Shown: one piece after another, positions 20,301 through 31,506 of the stretch
Numbering within the stretch: position 1 is the first letter of the stretch
Layout: every line of letters starts with the position of its first letter
Assembly: GCA_033725935.1 (NCBI GenBank)
Contig: MU867073.1
Span: forward strand, 558,001 to 622,000
DNA: 64,000 nucleotides
Direction of reading: 5' to 3'
From: Cladorrhinum sp. PSN259
Taxonomy: Eukaryota > Ascomycota > Sordariomycetes > Sordariales > Podosporaceae
Notes under the pieces: model-generated
What the model was told of the DNA's origin: nothing
Databases searched by the model: none
Seen by the model: the letters and a program-made list of their open reading frames with translations, nothing else
Made by a program: the position numbers and the translations under genes

Positions 20301-20678
20301 GAGTGGCGCATCCTCAAATAGAGCCCCCCGCTCAGCGGTGTTGGGTGAAGTTGTGGTAAGGTTATCGACAATGGATCCAGGTTGTAGTCTATCCGCACAC
20401 TCTCCCTGTTCCGAAGTTCTGGTCGCACTGTGACCCTCGGGGCCAACGAAGCAGCATCGTTCGCCCCGAGGGGATTCGGGCGAAAAGGATGGAAAGGAGG
20501 TGAGCGACTTGTCGGAGGGCGCAATTGAGGAAGCGGAGCTCGAGGGTTGCGAGGTGAGCTTCTTTCGGGTTCGCGCGGTGGATCGATGGCTTCGTATCGA
20601 GCCACCCGATTGCGCCGAGATCGATCGCTCGAGGGGTACAGACATGTATGTCGTGGTAGCGGCAGTCGACTCCTCCAT
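17361..20678 (-). CDS. TBC-domain Rab GTPase-activating protein
   Basis: A single-exon gene of 1105 residues. The N-terminal ~650 residues are Ser/Pro/Arg-rich and probably disordered, with a short helical stretch around residues 140-220 (IARHGAVNLVRQIAEDLAQR). A poly-Ala run and basic helix (~685) precede the TBC domain, residues ~740-985. The catalytic dual fingers are present: the Arg finger in IKADITRT and the Gln finger in GYCQGMN; other TBC signatures are GGIPVSYRSKIW, FQWFLSVFTDCL and RVWDVV. A charged coiled coil (~985-1040) and a Gly-rich tail follow. The role is to accelerate GTP hydrolysis by a Rab protein in vesicle traffic or polarity; the exact Rab is unknown. Both finger residues being present argues for an active GAP. 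TBC proteins with such long N termini are usual in filamentous fungi. Confidence 0.9.
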   Translation of the reverse strand: MEESTAATTTYMSVPLERSISAQSGGSIRSHRSTARTRKKLTSQPSSSASSIAPSDKSLTSFPSFSPESPRGERCCFVGPEGHSATRTSEQGECADRLQPGSIVDNLTTTSPNTAERGALFEDAPLATRKIPGALHHADDEHIQRLIARHGAVNLVRQIAEDLAQRDAQVAMLRRKADERERALRKIVLECGLSNLDLETRLRAMEQEARANGTAKKTSSEEMLDLMSDAMTADVRHGKSFSDATIRAGTVSRLNVEGETVRGGTARGWKDYLWGGTGKKQSRPSSRSGEASNRGAQTLPTVVKTAPAAERRSTLGEDLFNPPETGSVPSSSRASSVNSKHSPRKPSLASLALRLVAGGSATREGEIRGRASSAQAGGSLRTASTSSTKTTGSARVVSAQVGPKALMAMRRTTGGSIRPVDMPARAPPQERWDTMGDSPGKVSMLRHQSYGPVEMDTILPPEAQPPTLTHIYNNYVGSEFLTDRFGFIYDQRRKKRQREAARMAGHAKKGSLTEMLSNGRSAMSPVALEDSASIISEGRPGSPGSSEELREDAKPKRWQDYLKIATFPTELLSHTPLISAQAFEVMEGGEVPKSPSHSPSIMSEERGFVPSATPAPATLASIDIENECPTPASESEPSLVAPPKEDAEPVRLLLENLNQLHDTLQREKTVRWNEFLRKVRAERKRDGEAAAAAAAAAAESRFQRATAVMPETRLGDGELIGVASLGLQGKVGRAKAMEFRSLILGGIPVSYRSKIWSECSGAKAHRIPGYYEDLVSRPEDQDDQQVVAQIKADITRTLTDNIFFRKGPGVAKLNEVLLAYSRRNPEVGYCQGMNLVVANLLLITPSSEDAFWLLVTLVEHILPSGYFDHSLLASRADQQVLRQFVSDILPKLSAHFEELSIDLETMTFQWFLSVFTDCLSAEALFRVWDVVLCTPHDGGAFLFQVALALLKLNESQLLACTSPASVYTYINHQMTNHAISIDGLIQASEGLRRLVRKEEIEVRREKAIEGERELVRAREERLRVYQEVRRKQEENRGVGGAGVKSVVAPAVVSEEVASGAATPTSLLSPGGGGGGGSVRSLSANSPLLGPVVIGGDDVGSGGIAA

Positions 20679-22016
20679 CTTGCTCTCGTTGGGTCACGAT
20701 AGCCTCATGGTCTTGTAAAAGAGGGGCAGCAGCGAAGCGATAGTGGATGGGAGAGATTTCCTCCCTGCTTGCGACTTTACCCTCTTTTGCATATACTTGG
20801 TTTGTATATGTAATGTATTTTTTGTAAAAGGGTTTGGAGAGAAAATACACTATACGAGCTCGTTATGAGGAATCGCAAAATGTTAGAAAATGGGCCCGTC
20901 ACAGTTGATTGTCAGTGATGCAATGCCCGTAACCTGTCGTGCAGCATGCGGGATGCGGGAAGCCGATGCGCAGACGGATGTGGATTGGCGGTGTCCACTC
21001 AACAGACCAGGTCCCAGGGCGAGCCACCGAGCTTCGCCAGGGGTTGAGATAGAGGGGTTGAGGCGGGTGTGGTTCTTCTCTTTAACCGAATTATGCGCCT
21101 GGGCGAAGCCATACGGCAAAGTATATAAGTGCGACACAACCACGCCTTAGGCAGCAAAGAAAACAATGATTTAACTTTTAACCCATTGAGAATAGTATCG
21201 TCTTTACTTTTGATCATTCATCTTCATCCTACCAGAGAAGCCGGCTTGTTATAGGATTTGGCTGAGGAACCCGCTTAGTGCATTTGGTCGTGTTTCGGAT
21301 GGCATCTCCACTGTCGGCGATTGGGGCCAAAGCTTGATTTATTGATCCCAGCAGTCGGTGCAGGTGTTACGTATGTTAGTACCACCACCTCAGCCCTGTT
21401 TTCCTGTTTGCCGATCTGGGGAGATGTGTCCATATCACTTCTGCTTTTCCCCTTTCTGTTTTTTTCAGAGCAGCAAGGTTCCTTCGGATGAACCCAAACG
21501 TTTACAGTGCCGTCGGTTAGTCCTGCTCGGCGCATGTGAATTCTGAATGGGGTTCCCCAAGTGCCGGCACCAATTATGAGCTAAAACGACGATCCTTCTA
21601 CTATCATGAAGCTTAAATTGGTCAAAGGATCTCTACGGCAACGATTTTTAGTTATCTCTTGGTGTGGAAGGAATCACTATCTGCATCATCAATGAATATT
21701 TCGCTTGTACATTTCTCAATAAAGTCACTTTTTGATATTTGCCAACTATTGCTCCTAAATAACTCAGTATACAAAAACCCTGCCCCTCAAAAGAAGAAAC
21801 CCTTCCACTCAACCCAAGACCTCAAAAGAGACTGTATAACAAGATTATTTTCTTTTCTTTTGGTTTTTCTTTTCCATTCCGGCCAGCGGCGGCCACTTGT
21901 AAATATTTCCTAATCAAACCAAAACAAACAAAAACTTTAGTGTAACCAACAATAAAAACAGCATGACAAAAGCACAAGCCCCCTCCCAAAAAGAAAATTA
22001 AACCCTCCTCCTCCCA
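20679..22016. other. Intergenic, no gene seen
   Basis: Upstream of the TBC gene and downstream of the single-pass membrane protein gene, both minus strand. Only short ORFs. The TBC leader (20679-20850) is unremarkable. The sequence from ~21800 to 22016 is AT-rich and probably the 3' UTR of the next gene. Confidence 0.5.
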
Positions 22017-24289
22017 TCAACCAGTATTGCCAACGCCGACAGTACCTACAAACTGCTCAGCAGTAACCGTCGAACCCCCACTACTCCCATCACTAATGTC
22101 CTCACTACTAACTTCAGGACTAACCCCATTTACGTCCTTCTCTTCTTTGCCACTATTCGCTTCTTTTCTTGTGTTGCCTGCATACATCCCGCTCCAACTG
22201 CCCCAACTGCCCGTCGTCTCTCTTGGTCTTGTCTCCTTCTCATACTTGTCATCTTTACTCAAACTCCTCCTGACCGTGGTCCCGCCTGGGCCGTGACTTA
22301 TAGCCACCCCAACGGCGCCAGGTAAGTTGTCCCCCTGGCCTTGGTGTAGCCCTGGGTGTAGCGAGTACCGCGAGCTAGAGGAGGAGGTGGTGCTTATGAA
22401 TGAGTACGGGTGAGGAGGCTGCTGCTGCTGCTGCTGAGCGGTATACCCTTGCTGCTGCGCTAAAGCTGTCGAAGGAGGCAGAGGTAACGCCCTAGTAGGC
22501 GGCGGACTGGTAGGCGGCGTCCCTATCACGCTCCTAGCAGCAATGTTTGGCGTGACGAGGTCCGGAATCTCGAGGGGTGTATCGTGCGGTCTCGGAGGCC
22601 GGGACGGCGAACCAGGCGGTGGCGTGTTTTGCCCGCCGTCTGATCCTGAGATGATGTAATTGCGGTAAGTGAATGGGCTCTCTATTAATCCGCCTGTGAA
22701 TGGTGGTGGTGGTGGTGGCGAGAACTCGTGTCGCAGGGAGCAAGATGTTCGGATTGATGAAGAGGAAATAGAATAAGCGGCGGGTATCTTGGGCGGGAGC
22801 GTAGTGGGGTATGATGATGATTTATACTTCTCATCGGGGGGAGATGAAGAAGAAGGAGAGGGTATCAAAGGTAAACCGCCTGTGTATGCACGAGGGGTGC
22901 GTTCATGTCTTGGAATTAATTTGCTGGTTGTTGGTGTACAGAGTGGAGAAGCAGGGAAGGAATTTGAAGAGCCAGGGGAGGTATAAACTGGTGTTAGGGG
23001 GGTTAGAGGCGGCGATGAACCACCGTTATTGGTTGAGGTGCCTGTTGAGGAGCGAAGGATTGAAGGCAGAAACTGACGGTCTCTTAGACGAAGTGGAGGG
23101 GTGAGGACTTGCGGATTGTTGTTTGTGTGTGGGTTGTTGGTGTTGGTGGTGGTGTCGGTAAGAATTATGGGCGAGTTTCCGGCTGTTGAGGATATTAGTC
23201 TCGTGGGAGAAGAGCTGTTGTGGCTTGGGGCTCGTCGACGGCGGAAGATCAGCAGATGCCAATATTTTCGGGGGTGGGAATGTAGTCCCTGGTATGAGGA
23301 TGATCGGCGACGACGCTTTCGCCGACGTAGACAGAGGAGGACTGCGCAGGTTATAGCGAGGAGGATGAGGGCTGTAGAGACTCCCACCGCTATTCTGCTT
23401 AGTGTTGATAGGGGGCTATTGGAGGTTGTTGAGGAAGTGTTGGCGGCTGCTGCGGCTGTTGCTGAATCTGGGTCTGAGGTTTGTGTTGTCAAGACTGAAA
23501 AGTAAGTTGATGATAGGGGAAATCGTGTTGTTGCTGGTGTTGGAGCGGATGTCGAGAAGCCGACAATACTTGATGTTGACCATACTGCTGCTGCGAAGGA
23601 CGCTGTTTCGGACGATAAAGTGCTACCTGCTATTGTTTCTCGTGACCCGCTTGTCTCCGTCACTTGTGGTATGTTATTTGCAGCATATCCGTTACATTCA
23701 GAGCCAGTATCATTTGCTTCAGTGAAGCACTTGAATCCGGCCGGGAAGACGGGGCCAGGATCGTGTATGTTGTAAAAGCCGATGCTACAAGAGTCAGCGA
23801 AAGACAACAACACTTCAGTATTGAAAAAGGCCTCACTTCTGACAGGTATTGATGATGGTATCGGTATTTGCTGCGTACAAGAATATTTTAGTCCGAGACA
23901 CATCAGACCACTTTTTCCGGTCTCCCTCTCCTCGCCTCCTCTTGCTTGACCAAAGGTTACTCACGATCTTGCCCCAGTCCCCCAGATGGGTCTATCGCTA
24001 CCCCGCAGAATGTCGAGTCGCACCAGTAAAGATCCCTAAACCTATCTTCGGCATCGAATGGTCCAGTGGTTTTGTTGTCCGCTCTCAGAATCCCACATCC
24101 TTTAACCCATCCTGCGTTGTCATCCCAAGCTGATAGAAGCCGTTTGAGAAATGCGAGCCGGCAATTTTGTAAACACACCTTCTTGTCTTGCTGCCATGCC
24201 CCCTTTTTTATGTCGGCCGTGTTGAAGTAGCAGTTACATCCCTTGCCGTCGTGTCCGGAACCAGCGCTGTTTCTGTCAAACTCGATCAT
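22017..24289 (-). CDS. Cys-containing ectodomain, single-pass membrane protein with long Ser/Pro-rich tail
   Basis: Model: exons 24289-23965, 23870-23837 (34 nt) and 23784-22017; introns of 94 bp (GTGAGT to GCAG) and 52 bp (GTGAGG, GCTGAC, GTAG). The joins keep frame and give 708 residues. The ectodomain (~1-150) has about ten cysteines, including GCNCYFN, WVKGCG, RDLYWCDSTFCG and, across the microexon, IINTCQNIGFYNIHDPG. A Ser/Thr-rich stalk leads to one membrane helix (TALILLAITCAVLLCL) followed by a strong stop-transfer (RRRKRRRR). The ~430-residue cytoplasmic tail is Pro/Ser-rich with a poly-Gln run. This design resembles fungal cell-surface sensors. The ATG at 24289 yields no signal peptide, so an upstream 5' exon encoding one may be missing from this model. 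Function unknown. Confidence 0.75.
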
Positions 24290-27200
24290 CCTCGCCCGCC
24301 AAAAATGAGTTCAAAGTCGGCAAGTCGAGCTTTTTGAGTGATGGTGAGGGCAGTGGCCGCGTTTTTCCCGGTAGGCATACTACCTACCTCGTATATGACC
24401 TCTGATAAGCCGTGATTGATCGACGACGCCGGAGTCTCTCTCTGGAACAGCAAATAGCAAACGGAGCCTGTTTAGACAAACAAACAAGTGTATGTGACCT
24501 GTCTGCCCCCTGAGAGGAGAGCCTCAGGGGTAAATGTGACGCGAGGTGGTCGGATAGCGTGTAATAGATCAGAAAACAGCGACAAAGCTGACAAGTCATA
24601 CAGGAAATCCAGGGGAAAGAAAACCAGACGGGGAGGCTCGCGGGCGTGGGAGAGCAAACCGCACCGACCCTATATACTTCCGGCATATCCACAGACACAA
24701 TAACAGCAACACCGCTCACTTGCAACACCCTGACTCCATATCACCTTCCTCTAGGTGAACCATGGGCTTGTGTGTGTGTGTTCCCGTTGCCTCTCGCCCC
24801 TCCGTTATTCTTCAAGAGGTTTGAGAGGGAACGCCGGTGGTGACATTCTGTGTACGACCACAGCACAGCGTTTTGTACGATATCTCGAATAGATACGCTA
24901 ATCCAGATCAGACAGACAGTTGACTATGTTATGTGCGTACTGCAAGTCGGTTGCATGCAAGCTCCCTTGATGACGAGAGGCCAAAGGGGATGGGAAGGGG
25001 TGAGAGAGAGAGGCTTTTCCCCCACGCCCTCCCTCCTCGTTTCAATGGTACGTGGTACAACACCAGGGGTAAACCCTCTTTGCGAACAAATAACTTCCTT
25101 GAACGTTTCACGACCGCTGCATATACCCGCCCCATGCCCGACGAGAATCAGTTGCGCTCGTAAATGAAGAAGAGAGAAGACCGGGAGGCCGATACCAAGT
25201 TTGTCTCTTAGTCGACGGGTCCCTGACGGAAAGATGCATCTATCCGCTGCGATCCACTAGACCCCTGATATGGCCCCCTGACTCTCTCCTCACACCTGTT
25301 TGTTCCCTGGCGAGGTCGAAAGAGGCAGATAGAGGCAATAGACAGAGTAAGAGAGATATTCCTAGGAAGGAGATGCAAGCCAAGAGCCGAACGGAAGCCT
25401 TCCTCCACAACATAAAATCCCATTCTTGCCATGTGGACTGGCGTAAGGAAAGATGCATGGTACACAGTTCTTTTCCTTACAGTCTCGGGCGTAGAGAAAC
25501 GTAATCTTGCGGCTGCGGGTCATAGATTGGCGAGTATGGAAGTGTGTACTTTCTTGTTTGATTGAGACCGTTAGGATGTGATGCAATTGAGGAGGAGAAA
25601 GGGGCCTCCGGGAACTACTTGAACCTGATCGCGATTGCAGACCGGCCAACGATTCCCGTACCACGGGACGGTCCTAACCCATTTCAGCCTTTCAACCAAC
25701 GAACGGCGTGGCTTCAACCATACTATTCCTTCCAGGGGACTCTTTTATCGTGCGGCATCGTCGGTGAGGTAACTAGGTGTGTAAGCAATTTCCCCAAAGG
25801 CATTACCTCGGCCCTTTCCCAGCGGCGGACTGGTATCCCATCCAATGTCCGGACCAAGGCTGTCCAACGGACACAAAGAAGGAAAATAAGTGTGTAACCC
25901 ACGATCCCCAATGACAACCTCGAAGCTTCTCCTGTGCGGTGATAGAGCGGGTTTCCGGGTGCTGACTGGTGAACACGCAGAACTGCGGTGAAAAAGGGGG
26001 TGAACGAATGTACAACTATTGAAGAAACGGAATTAAACGCCATCCCCGTGTTCATCCAGTCGATTTCCTGAATACGCGAGATGAGATGTTAGGTGACCTT
26101 TGTACAGAACGGCAGTGAGACCTCTTTCCCGTTGAGAGAAGATGAGGGGCAGCAGCACGACGGCTGTCTCGAGTACAATGTATGTAATGTATGGAGGTAT
26201 GTTTGCTTCAGGAACCCTTCGACACCCCCACTTCCCTGCATCTTCTAGGTACCTAGTAAGAAACATCCCGTATCGGTGGTGTGTTTGTCGTCGGTGGAGA
26301 ACGGTAGTTGAGCAGCTGGGTGGGTGGTTCCTCTGTTGTAGGGTTTCACCGTAAATCTTCTAGTGGGCAGCGTTGTTGACCCGTCACATGTGGTGGAATG
26401 TTGAAAAACGGGCTTTTGTCACCATCAATTTCACCGTCAGTACAAACACAAATGAAATAGCCACAGAATAGAGATAACCGGCGTTTCCAACCCATGAGGT
26501 GTGTCCCATCCTGAACCGGGATTGATGCGTGCACCAGCTCATATCAGTGTGACAGCCGAGACCTTGCTTCTCGAACTCCCCAGCTGCAGAGCCACCTGCA
26601 ATGGCTGAACGGATCAAGACAGGATTCCATGCCTCTACCCGAGAGACTGGCAGGCAGTCGGCCAGGTTCGAAGACAGTGGCAAGATTGACCGAGGGAACT
26701 TGAACCCGAATGCGGCTGATAGGATGAATGGGAAAGGACATGGACCCCGACCTTGTTTAGCTGGTCTCAAAGTCGCCAGCCCATCCATCCCCATGTAGGC
26801 AGCTGAGTCAACCGATGGTCAACGTGATGCGACCAAGCAATAGTTCTGACTCTGCTGCTTCAGTGGGTGTTGGTTCCCCATGGTCGGTCTAGCCAATACC
26901 AACTCTCAGAGCAGCGGTACCGATATATGATCCGGGTAATCAGAGACAGCCAAGCCGACTATTATTAGTAGACATTCAGGTCGTCTTTCTCTCTCCTCGG
27001 CATCCGAAGGACAACACTTCAGCCCTAAAAAGCAGCCACCTAGCGTTATTGCACATGGCAAAGAGAGGCGCCGAGATAGAAGCAGAGCAGATGCAAAACG
27101 GGACGCCACCAGGTGGTAGTGTGATCTGAAGTCGGCGCACACCCGATGTCGACTATGGCTGTTGCCAAGCCAATAGACCTTGGTTTGACAGAACTTTTGT

Positions 27201-27610
27201 CGTTTCCCGATTCGTACCCGAGCAGCGTTGCCTGCTTGCCGAGAGAACGAATGTTGATACATGTCGGCTTGAGGAGGCAGAGGACCGTTTTCCAAGCCTC
27301 ATTCGGGATTGATCTAATATCACGTCCTCGTATTAGCCTTTGCTCGGACATATGCAAAGCGAGTGTTCTTTACTAAGCTATTGTAGCCTCTCTTTAGATG
27401 GCGAGATGTCCTGACTGCATGCGTAGTAGGGAAACCGCGGAACCGGAAATCCACGAGGGACATGGATGGCGGTTCCATGTGGCTACTCTTCTCTGTTGCG
27501 ATCCTCCTCTGGAGTTGGAATCTTGGTACTGGCTGTGTCAAGCATGAAGTTTGTGAGTGTATCCGGGGGTCAAAGGGCAAGGGGGACGCAGAAAAAGATG
27601 GGTAATATTC
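24290..27610. other. Large intergenic region, no gene seen
   Basis: About 3.3 kb between two minus-strand genes. The first few hundred bases may contain the promoter and a possible signal-peptide exon of the gene ending at 22017; GT and AG sites exist (for example GTAGGT near 24400) but no convincing signal sequence was found. The rest contains only short ORFs on both strands. No repeat, tRNA or conserved peptide was recognised, and base composition is ordinary. Confidence 0.45.
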
Positions 27611-29755
27611 CTATCTGAGCTTGATGTCAACACATTTCTCCTCGGCAAAGGCCGCGCCGTCCATGATTCCGTGCACATAAGTCTCGCCGACAAACTGGAA
27701 GGACCCATCTGAGTGCGGTCGAAGGACCACAGGAACTCGACCACCTTTGAGAATCGCCACCTGATCTCCGATCTCCGTGTGTTTGGGGAGGAGGCAGAGA
27801 TACCCCTTCTGTGTCGAACCCACCCTCCGGTCAGTGACTTTGTTCATGAAAGGAAAGAATCCACCCAAACTCTTCCAAGTGCTTTGAAGATGCCCCAGGA
27901 AACCCAACGACTTGAAGAGGTCCGGCCGCTTGTCAACCTTCAAAGCCATCAGTTTCTTGATCGGAGAAAGTGTCTTGAGCCAATTCCGGAACGCATCCTC
28001 GGTTGCCTTGGGGCCGCCAGGAGCAAGCGTCCCAGTGCAGAGAGTTTGCTGCAGAATTGACAGCGGGCTGCAATCGTTCGGATCTGGGTTCGTGGGCTTC
28101 AGATTCTCAGCGAATTCCTGCCACTTGACATAAACTTCAAGATGAGGTACTCCTGAAATCATGGTATCCCACACTCTTGAACCCTCCTTTTTCAAGATGG
28201 AACCTGTCACTTTCAGGTCACTGAAGAGAACTTTTGCAGTCTCTCGCCAACTGTCACTGTCGAATGCTCCCCCAACTGCATCGAGGCGGTCAAAATCTTC
28301 CTTGCTGTAGCTCCATAACCTGTCCTTATCGAACAGAAACTGCACGGCACTCAAGTAGGAGACGGTGTCTACTGTGTGCCCCTGGATAACAAGAGTCTCA
28401 CCATCGTCTTCCCATTGAGGGATAGCCTTCGATCCCCTAGATGCATGTGTCGTTCGCGGCCGCCCTAGGGCGTCGAGCATGAGAGGCTGAGCCGTGTATT
28501 CACTGGGGCCAAAGTCTGGAACCCAGGAAGGCAACCCAGCAACAGTTGGCGTTTCGAATGGGAAACAGAGACCCAAAACATCAAGATTTCCCGAAACTTC
28601 AAGAATCTTTTTGGTCGCATTCCGGTAGACATCTTCGACTGGCGACCTGTAATCCGGCACAATGCCAACAGCCTCCAACCGGCCATTGCCAAACCCCAAG
28701 ACAGCAAATATTTTGTCTCTTGGGTCGACGGCTTTTCGGTTTCTGGTGAGGTTGAGATACGAGACGAGCTCATCAGCAGGATCGGGCCTCGGGTTTATGG
28801 CAAGATCCCGAATATCCTTGGCTTCGTGGAAGGGTGCTGTACATGACTCCATCATGCCGCCGAAAATCGTTGAAGTCCACGAGGAGAGGTTCAATGCTTC
28901 TCCATAGTGTATGCCGGCAGAAAACAACTCCCAGTCAATCTGGTGACGACCCATCATCAGTGAGGCACGCTTCGCTAAGACTATCTCTTGAGCCGTCCAC
29001 GCTCTCTTCCACCAGTCAACTTTTGTAATCGTATAAGTGGAAGAACCGTCATCTCCGTATCGTGTCCAAGCTTCGCCTTTCCCAAGCCGTGCAATCTTGT
29101 TCTCTGGATTCTTGGCGGCCTCCATTGCATCGTTTGCGAGCGCCTTCATCACATCGAACGCCATCTCGGTGTTTTCGGCCATATCCTTGAGGAAAACCTC
29201 ATCACCCAACCAGACAATGGCCTGGTTTGCTGTTTGGTATATCTTACCCATGATCGATATCTGCTGATTTCGCTCGTCCAAGTCCTCCTGGTTAATGCAG
29301 ATGGCGTCTGCCCAAACAACCCTCGGTTTATCGATGAGCCGGAGGTGAAGTAATGCACATCTGAGGTTTTTCCCGATCTGCAATGTGCTACCGTTGACCT
29401 GGATAGGAGTGGTCTCGGAAACATCGCCCCAAACATACGAGAGCGCTTCATAGCGGTCATCCTCGGCGACCAGATCAGCGTCGACTAGATTACATTCGAT
29501 ATCCTCCAAAGGAGTGCCGGGAAGAATGTGAAGTAACCTGATAGCTGTGGGTGTGGGCGGCAGTTTGAGATACTCGTAAGGTGTGGTAGTGACCTTGTTG
29601 CATTCACAATGCTGCACAATTTCATCAGTACCAGCTATGCGAGATTAGGACGGCAGATGTCCGGAGCTTACTGGGAACTCCTTTGGTTCTGGATATTTTT
29701 TCTCATATCCGAACTTTATTTGGCCGTAGAGGTCGGCCCACAGGTATCGTGACAT
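27611..29755 (-). CDS. HET-domain (heterokaryon incompatibility) protein
   Basis: Model: exon 1 29755-29672, intron 29671-29612 (60 bp; GTAAGC, ACTGATG branch, GCAG), exon 2 29611-27611, giving 694 residues. Exon 1 supplies MSRYLWADLYGQIKF; without it the first in-frame ATG would cut the domain. The HET domain occupies residues ~60-245 with its three usual blocks: YEALSYVWGD, VVWADAICINQEDLDERNQQ and WWKRAWTAQEIVLAKRA. DPRDKIFAVLGF, common downstream of the HET core in the HET-6/TOL-type class, follows. The C-terminal ~300 residues have no recognised domain and end in a block (GYLCLLPKHTEIGDQVAIL) typical of this class. HET domains trigger cell death in allorecognition, but most family members are uncharacterised. 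No partner gene is adjacent. Confidence 0.9.
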
Positions 29756-30438
29756 GATGTGAAGAGCACCAGTTGTATAGCTGCTATGAAATCTGATATG
29801 ATGATAGCGTGAAGGATGGCGAGTGAAGATATTAGTAATCCCAAGTTAAAAGGGGCCAGGAGGATGGCTGCCTGCTACAACGACGCCCAGCTTCCTCTTG
29901 GCGCATGCTTCCAGAAGCGAAGGGGTATTTCGTGCCATTCCATCTTGGCGTCAATGGATGCGGGTTGATGAGCGAAGAAACAAAAAGTGTCAGTGGGAAT
30001 GCTGCGCCTCGGGTATGTACAGCACCCACCGTCAACCAGCTAGCTACAATTCGAACATCTTCGGGGTTGGCTGCTTACAATCGAAAGGTACATGGTATTG
30101 TTACAGAAAGCAATATCTAACAACGTGGAAAGCGAGAAAATGTTCGTTCCAAATATAGGACGTATATAAGAGCATTGATAAGAGCCATCATGAATGCTGC
30201 AAACTCAATTCCCGCCTGAACATTTCCGTGAGAGACGTTGGAGATCTGGGGGACGATCTGTACCATCTGCCAAACCGAGGTCCACAATTCCCCGCGCTCC
30301 GACCCTGTTCACGGTCCCGAGAAGGAAGGACCTCGATGAAAAGCTTATAATTAACCAGCTCCTTCCAAAGACGACTGAGTCTTTCATGATAACTTTAAAC
30401 CGAAGAATTCATTGTGTCCCAGTAATCAATTGCCCAAG
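29756..30438. other. Divergent promoter region between HET and SDR genes
   Basis: 683 bp between two divergently transcribed starts. It would hold both promoters. A TATATAAGAG sequence lies near 30164 on the plus strand, ~270 bp before the SDR start. No gene-like ORF of its own. Confidence 0.45.
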
Positions 30439-31506
30439 ATGTCCGAGTCGGCAAAGAACCGTGTACAAGCTCTTGCAAACCAACTTGCCCCGCCATCATC
30501 GTCCAGCGGCAACACTCTCCCTCCCATCATCAAGGTTGCAGGTGACTCCAACACGCCCAGAGTTGCTGGGAAAGTTGTCATCATCACTGGTACATTTCCC
30601 TTCCACCATTATATTTTGGAAACGTTTTATCAAGAGACTTACACATCAAAGGCGCAAACTCAATCCTCGGCATCGGACGAGCCTCGGCTCATCAGTTCGC
30701 TGCGAACGGGGCCAAAGCCGTCTACATCTGCGATTTTGACGATTCTAACCTCGAGGCTCACAAGCGCGAGATCAACGCTTCTTGGCCTCAGGTAGAGGTG
30801 CACACGCGCCAATTCGATGCCGCCGACGAAAAGGCCGTCAAGGATGTCGTCGCAGATGCACTCCAACGATACGGCCGTCTTGATGTCTTTTTCGCCAATG
30901 CGGGGACGGTAGGCTCCATCTCACACTTTAGTGATGTCGAGGCCGATGATTTTATGGAAACCATGCGGATCAACTCACTGAGGTTTGTTCATCTTGATTA
31001 CCTTTTTGTCCTTGGAGCGAGGCGATTTAATCTGACCGAACAATACCAGCGTCTTCCTTGCAGCCAAACATGCCGCACCGGCGATGCAAAAGACATCGGC
31101 GACGAAGCCCACCCCTTCGGGAAGCATTATTGCGACCGCCTCAGTTGCAGGGCTCCGCTCCAATGCAGGAGGTACGCCTTATTCCGCATCAAAGGCAACA
31201 GTGATTTCGATGGCGCAGACTATTGCATTCCAACTTGCCGGTACTGGAGTTCGCATCAACGCCTTGTGCCCAGGCTTAATCGAGACGGGCATGACGGCCA
31301 CAGTTTTCGAGGCGGCCCGAGCAAGGGGCACCACCAAGAAGATTGGCCAACTCAACCCATTGAAGAGAGGTGGACATGCCGATGAGATCGCAAGAGTGGC
31401 CTTGTTTTTGGGAAGTGACGAGGCGAGCTATGTGAATGGGCAAGCCTGGGCTGTAGATGGCGGATTGAGTGCTGGACACCCGTTTGTGCCCGGCAAGCTG
31501 GCATGA
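30439..31506 (+). CDS. Short-chain dehydrogenase/reductase (classical SDR)
   Basis: Model: exons 30439-30589, 30652-30982 and 31050-31506; introns of 62 and 67 bp, the second with a CTGACC branch; 312 residues in one frame. The Rossmann cofactor motif TGANSILGIG is created by the first splice (codon G|GC). Other SDR signatures are NAG in FFANAGTVG, the catalytic Ser in IIATASVAG, YSASK (Tyr and Lys), and the C-terminal INALCPGLIETGM and AWAVDGGLSAG. The acidic residue after the second strand (CDFDDSN) favours NAD(H). The N-terminal ~40 residues are an extra Ser/Pro-rich extension. The substrate cannot be told; SDRs of this type act on alcohols or ketones in primary or secondary metabolism. 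The neighbouring HET gene gives no metabolic context. Confidence 0.9.
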
